A DNA stretch of 52,550 nucleotides. Source: an uncultured Bacteroidales bacterium. GTDB taxonomy: Bacteria; Bacteroidota; Bacteroidia; Bacteroidales; Muribaculaceae. The stretch spans positions 1 through 52,550 of the forward strand of contig CADAAI010000019.1 in NCBI GenBank assembly GCA_902785925.1, read 5' to 3'. Position 1 is the first letter of the stretch; every line of letters begins with the position of its first letter. The notes beneath the pieces were generated by a model. It did not search any database, had not been told where the DNA came from, and saw only the letters and a list, made by a program, of their open reading frames with translations. This document shows, one piece after another, positions 49,506 to 52,550 of the stretch. The position numbers and the translations under genes are program-made.

Positions 49506-51305
49506 TCACTTCGGCTTATCAAAGTCGCCGCTGTCCTGAGTCTGGATAGTGTATATCTCGCGGTAGATGTCGTTGCTCTTGAGCAAGTTCTCGTGAGAGT
49601 CGCAGCCAGTGATGCAGCCATTCTCCATCACGATGATGCGGTTGGCATGCAACACGCTGTGCACGCGCTGAGCCACTATCACTTTGGTCACCTCGGGCAT
49701 ATAGTCGCGTAGCGCCTTGCTGATGCGGGCGTCGGTGGCGGTGTCGCAAGCGCTGGTCGAGTCGTCGAGCACCAGCACCTTGGGGCTCTTGAGCAATGCG
49801 CGGGCAATGCACAGGCGCTGCTTCTGGCCGCCCGACACGTTGGCGCCGCCCTGCTCTATCACAGTCTCGTAGCCGTTGGGCATCTCCTCGACAAACTCGT
49901 CGGCGCAGGCAAGCTTGCAGGCGTGCTTGCACTCCTCGAGCGTAGCGTCGGTCTTGCCCCAGCGCAGGTTTTCGAGCACCGTGCCGGTGAAGAGCACATT
50001 CTTCTGCAGCACCATCGACACGTTGTTGCGCAGCGTCTCTAGGTCGTAGTCGCGCACGTCCACGCCGCCCACCTTGATCGAACCGCTGCTCACATCATAC
50101 ATGCGGCTTATCAGCATCGCCAGGGTCGACTTACCGCAGCCGGTGCCGCCAATGATGCCTATCGTCTCGCCGCTGTCGATGTGCAGGTTGATGTCTTTTA
50201 TCGCATAGTCGCAATCGTCAACGCCAGCCGCCGTCTGTCCCGCCAGCAGGGTCGAGATTGTGGGTGGAGCACCAGTCTTATTGTAGGTGAACCTCACGTT
50301 CTCGAAGTCGATGCTGCCGTCGGCGACGGTCATCACCGGATTCTCGGGGTTCACGATGTCGGCCTTCTCATTGATGACCTCGGCAACGCGCTTGCCGCTT
50401 GCAGCGCTCATCGTGAGCTGCACGAATATCATCGACAGCATCATCAGGGCGCTCAGGATCGTCATCACGTAGGTGAAGAGCGACGTCAGCTGGCCTGTCG
50501 TCAGGTCGCCGCCCACGATGTGCTTGGCTCCGAACCACGACAGCGAGATGATGCAGCCGTACACCACTATCATCATCACGGGGTGGTTCAGCGCCATCAG
50601 GCTCTCGGTCTTCACAAAGAGGCTATACAGAGCCCTCGCAGCCTTGCTGAACTTCTTGTTCTCGTAGTCCTCGCGCACGAAGGCCTTCACCACCCTAATT
50701 GCCGACACGTTCTCCTGAACCACATTGTTCAGGTCGTCATATTTCTTGAACACTTGCTGGAACAGCTTCACCGTGCGGCTGATGATCAGGTAAAGCACCG
50801 TGCCCAGTATCACCAGCGCTATCACGAAGATGATGCTCATCTGCGTGTTGATAAACACGCACATGAGGATGCTGAACACCAGGTTCAACGGCGCGCGAAC
50901 CGATACCCTGAGCAGCATCTGGAACGCGTTCTGAAGGTTGTTAACGTCCGTAGTCATCCGCGTCACTAGGCCCGACGAACTGAATTTGTCGATATTGGAG
51001 AACGAGAACGTCTGGATGTTGCGGAACATCGCGTCGCGGAGGTTGCGCGCAAAGCCCGACGACGCCTTAGCCGAGAAACGGCCTGCCAGGATGCCAAACA
51101 GCATACTCAGCGTGGCGAGCACCAGCATGATGCCGCCATACTTGTAAACATTGCCCAGGTGGTTCTTGGCGATGCCCTCGTCTATTATCCACGAAGTGAC
51201 ATAGGGAATTAGCACACCCATCACAACCTCTAGGCCGATGAAGATGGGTGTCAGTATCGACGCAGTCTTAAAACTGCCTATCTGCTTTATCAGTGTCTTA
51301 AGCAA
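49506..51305 (-). CDS. ABC exporter half-transporter with degenerate ATP site
   Basis: A 599-residue protein: six-helix transmembrane domain (about 15-310) and nucleotide-binding domain (about 335-590). Walker A is GGTGCGKSTL and the signature VSGGQKQRL is intact, but Walker B reads LVLDDSTSACD, with Asp where the catalytic Glu belongs, and the switch region is IVAQRVHSV, with Gln for His. This matches the degenerate subunit of heterodimeric exporters (for example TM287). The start is a TTG: the family N-terminus MLKTL begins there, the frame upstream has no ATG before a stop, and a TATCTTTG box lies 31 bases upstream. No partner subunit is adjacent. Confidence 0.87.
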   Translation of the reverse strand: MLKTLIKQIGSFKTASILTPIFIGLEVVMGVLIPYVTSWIIDEGIAKNHLGNVYKYGGIMLVLATLSMLFGILAGRFSAKASSGFARNLRDAMFRNIQTFSFSNIDKFSSSGLVTRMTTDVNNLQNAFQMLLRVSVRAPLNLVFSILMCVFINTQMSIIFVIALVILGTVLYLIISRTVKLFQQVFKKYDDLNNVVQENVSAIRVVKAFVREDYENKKFSKAARALYSLFVKTESLMALNHPVMMIVVYGCIISLSWFGAKHIVGGDLTTGQLTSLFTYVMTILSALMMLSMIFVQLTMSAASGKRVAEVINEKADIVNPENPVMTVADGSIDFENVRFTYNKTGAPPTISTLLAGQTAAGVDDCDYAIKDINLHIDSGETIGIIGGTGCGKSTLAMLISRMYDVSSGSIKVGGVDVRDYDLETLRNNVSMVLQKNVLFTGTVLENLRWGKTDATLEECKHACKLACADEFVEEMPNGYETVIEQGGANVSGGQKQRLCIARALLKSPKVLVLDDSTSACDTATDARISKALRDYMPEVTKVIVAQRVHSVLHANRIIVMENGCITGCDSHENLLKSNDIYREIYTIQTQDSGDFDKPK

Positions 51306-51335
51306 TTTATCGTGCTTTTTTGGTCTTTAACGTCG

Positions 51336-51343
51336 CAAAGATA
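51336..51343 (-). promoter_or_regulatory. -7 box of the ABC exporter gene
   Basis: The minus strand reads TATCTTTG followed by CGACG. It leaves a leader of about 25 bases before the TTG start, supporting that start. Confidence 0.55.
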
Positions 51344-51472
51344 ATAAATACTTTCCACTTTGCACTTATTACCGCTCTTTTTTTCCAAAAACAACAAGAA
51401 CAACAAAGAAACAATGCATTTTAAGGGGAGAGGAAAGTGGGGAGAGGAGAGAGAGGGCTGCGCATGGAAACA

Positions 51473-51535
51473 TGGAATCAATGGAATCAGTGTAATCACG
51501 TAATCGGTGTGTTCACCGTGTTCACCGTGTTCAGC
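51473..51535. repeat. 9-bp tandem array D (7 units, degenerate)
   Basis: Units of nine in strict phase: TGGAATCAA, TGGAATCAG, TGTAATCAC, GTAATCGGT, then GTGTTCACC twice and GTGTTCAGC. The gradual change from TGGAATCA to GTGTTCAC along one array is unusual. Confidence 0.75.
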
Positions 51536-51754
51536 CTTGAGGGTTACAGATTGTAAGTGGAAATTTTGGAAAAACGAAAAAAGTGGGACACTTTTGAAAA
51601 AAAATTTTTCTTGCGAGAAAAATGGACGAATTCGGGGCGTTTTTCTGGTCCAAAACGGAAGTGCGGGACAGTTTGCTCAAAAAATGCGCGGTTACGGATT
51701 GTAAGTTGGAGAAACACAAATTACCATTAATTGACCATAAATTATCAAAAACGG

Positions 51755-51817
51755 TGGAATCGGGTGACTCACCTGACTCACTTGACTCAGTGGAATCACT
51801 GGAATCGATGGAATCAG
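51755..51817. repeat. 9-bp tandem array E (7 units)
   Basis: TGGAATCGG, GTGACTCAC, CTGACTCAC, TTGACTCAG, TGGAATCAC, TGGAATCGA, TGGAATCAG. It joins the GACTC units of array A and the GAATC units of array D in a single tract, linking the arrays as one family. Confidence 0.85.
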
Positions 51818-51948
51818 TCAACTTTTTTCAGGAATAAGAGAAAACATCGCATCAAATTGTAATGAACAGCGCGCATGCGCTGCAATACACTAACTACACC
51901 TTTGCTTGTTAAGTGATGTGTGGGTGGCAACATGTCAAAGAGCGATTT

Positions 51949-51974
51949 TTGCAAATGCTGTTCTGCATTTGCAA
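51949..51974. repeat. 10-bp perfect hairpin
   Basis: TTGCAAATGC and GCATTTGCAA pair exactly around a TGTTCT loop. No T-run follows, so it is not a normal terminator. A 10-base palindrome GCGCATGCGC lies about 70 bases to its left. Confidence 0.65.
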
Positions 51975-51996
51975 GTGAGAGGGCAGAGCTTCACTA

Positions 51997-52017
51997 ATGC
52001 ATAATGCACAATGCGCA
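51997..52017 (-). repeat. 7-bp repeat tract (3 units)
   Basis: ATGCATA, ATGCACA, ATGCGCA followed by ATTG, that is AATTG TGCGCAT on the minus strand. Confidence 0.75.
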
Positions 52018-52205
52018 ATTGCGTTAGATGCAGACATCAAGAATGCAAAATGGCATTGAGGTTGAAGCAAAGGTAATACGTTATTATATAAAGAAACAAT
52101 ATTAATATATAAGATTTTAAAATATTAAGCTAAAATAATGAAGGGAAGACGGATAATTTTTTGCTATATAACAACAAATATCACCCATATTGCCATTTAT
52201 TTTGC

Positions 52206-52213
52206 TATATTTG
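52206..52213 (+). promoter_or_regulatory. -7 box of hsdM
   Basis: TATATTTG followed by CAGATT, 35 bases before the ATG at 52248. The word TTTTGCTATAT occurs here and also at 52158-52168, so the promoter region contains a short duplication. Confidence 0.5.
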
Positions 52214-52247
52214 CAGATTAAAAAGCAAAACCACAAAAAACTATTAC

Positions 52248-52550
52248 ATGTCAAAAGAACAAGAACGTGCCGAGCTGCATCGAGTGATTTGGAATATAGC
52301 CAATGACCTGCGTGGCAGTGTTGATGGCTGGGATTTTAAGACTTATGTCTTGGGAATGCTATTCTACCGCTTTATCTCGGAGGATTTGACTCGTTACCTA
52401 AATAAACTTGTAGCTGATACTGGAACAACCGACTTCGATTATGCTTCGTTGAGCGATGCGGAGGCTTTACGTGCCAAAGACCAGACGGTGCAAGAGAAAG
52501 GCTACTTTATCTTGCCGAGCGAGCTGTTTCAAAACGTTGCAAAGCGAGCT
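52248..52550 (+). CDS. hsdM: Type I restriction-modification methyltransferase subunit HsdM (partial)
   Basis: The first 101 codons of a gene that runs off the right edge. The protein starts MSKEQERAELHRVIWNIAND and continues LRGSVDGWDFKTYVLGMLFY, RFISEDLTRYL and later YFILPSELFQNVAKRA, the standard N-terminal helical domain of HsdM. The catalytic methyltransferase motifs lie beyond the window. HsdM with HsdS methylates adenine at a bipartite site; hsdS and hsdR are expected further right. The repeat-rich gap in front is common at boundaries of such variable loci. Confidence 0.88.
   Translation, partial: MSKEQERAELHRVIWNIANDLRGSVDGWDFKTYVLGMLFYRFISEDLTRYLNKLVADTGTTDFDYASLSDAEALRAKDQTVQEKGYFILPSELFQNVAKRA

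Larger units (their letters stand above)
51344..52205. other. Large repeat-rich intergenic region before hsdM
   Basis: About 860 bases without a supported gene. It contains 9-bp arrays D and E, a 7-bp repeat tract, a 10-bp perfect hairpin and two copies of a GGTTAC.GATTGTAAGT segment (51542-51560 and 51690-51708), each near a GTG(C)GGGACA word (51583 and 51661). Plus- and minus-strand frames here are artefacts of the arrays. Confidence 0.5.

Noticed and set aside
49291..49621. Minus-strand frames with Asp-Ser-Leu and Asn-Ala-Gln-Cys repeats
   Set aside because: They are stop-free readings of array B and the 11-unit 7-bp tract. Two different frames are open at once, as expected for simple repeats, and neither has a recognisable domain.
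50181..50969. 262-residue plus-strand frame opposite the ABC exporter
   Set aside because: Antisense shadow with His-rich composition and no motif.
51531..51837. Short Ser/Asp-rich frames on both strands around array E
   Set aside because: Open only because 9-bp units contain no stop codons; no start signal and no domain.

Overview
The window reads as a chromosomal segment of a Bacteroidales bacterium, probably a gut lineage of the Prevotellaceae/Muribaculaceae kind. The sequence-level reasons are the TAnnTTTG type of -7 promoter box in front of many genes, near absence of Shine-Dalgarno sequences, a complete type IX secretion (T9SS) core, the large Bacteroidetes form of IspG, a TamL lipoprotein, DUF4199/DUF6452/DUF6048 proteins and secreted proteins with C-terminal dockerin repeats. 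Species level cannot be decided from the sequence alone.

Layout. 0.3-11.1 kb is a leftward block of small metabolic and accessory genes: a secreted M28 peptidase, YaaA, a DUF169 protein, a short YdeI/OmdA-like protein, an esterase, a YjbR protein, a sugar O-acetyltransferase, a flavodoxin-like reductase, a GNAT enzyme with a two-helix membrane module, a periplasmic thioredoxin, aroB, a HAD phosphatase, a DUF5715 lipoprotein and an exported nitroreductase. 11.2-18.1 kb holds a membrane phosphoesterase, a small orphan protein with a strong ribosome binding site, an acyltransferase, FabK, the DUF6048/DUF6452 pair and a glycosyltransferase/DUF4199 pair. 18.1-18.9 kb is a gene-free repeat-rich gap. 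18.9-25.7 kb carries a dockerin/FISUMP protein, rpoN, a PAP2-like membrane protein, ispG and a CotH/dockerin protein. 26.6-32.0 kb is a rightward run headed by a PorE-like T9SS protein and followed by ribE, a YfcE-type phosphodiesterase, a SPOR-like lipoprotein, menA and a small acidic lipoprotein. 32.1-39.4 kb is the leftward T9SS operon porT-porP-porK-porL-porM-porN, converging on the previous run at one bidirectional terminator. 39.5-51.3 kb is leftward: acyltransferase, glycosyltransferase, Nudix hydrolase, short formate/nitrite channel, tRNA-Val, phosphoglycolate phosphatase, TamL, DPP-IV-like peptidase and a half-type ABC exporter with a degenerate ATP site. The last 300 bases are the start of a type I restriction-modification hsdM gene.

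How the parts fit. PorT/P/K/L/M/N and PorE together give the T9SS motor (PorL-PorM), the periplasmic PorK-PorN ring, the outer-membrane PorP/PorT and the peptidoglycan anchor PorE. TamL adds outer-membrane assembly capacity. The rest is mostly core metabolism (aroB, fabK, ispG, menA, ribE) with envelope modification genes.

The less ordinary content is mostly non-coding: a candidate small RNA near 46.7 kb with its own promoter, two hairpins and a terminator; intergenic 9-bp-period arrays with a GACTC/GAATC core; a dispersed 7-bp-period repeat always bounded by AATTG; and a 131-bp nested inverted repeat at 18.5 kb. I found no CRISPR array, prophage, transposase or complete insertion sequence.
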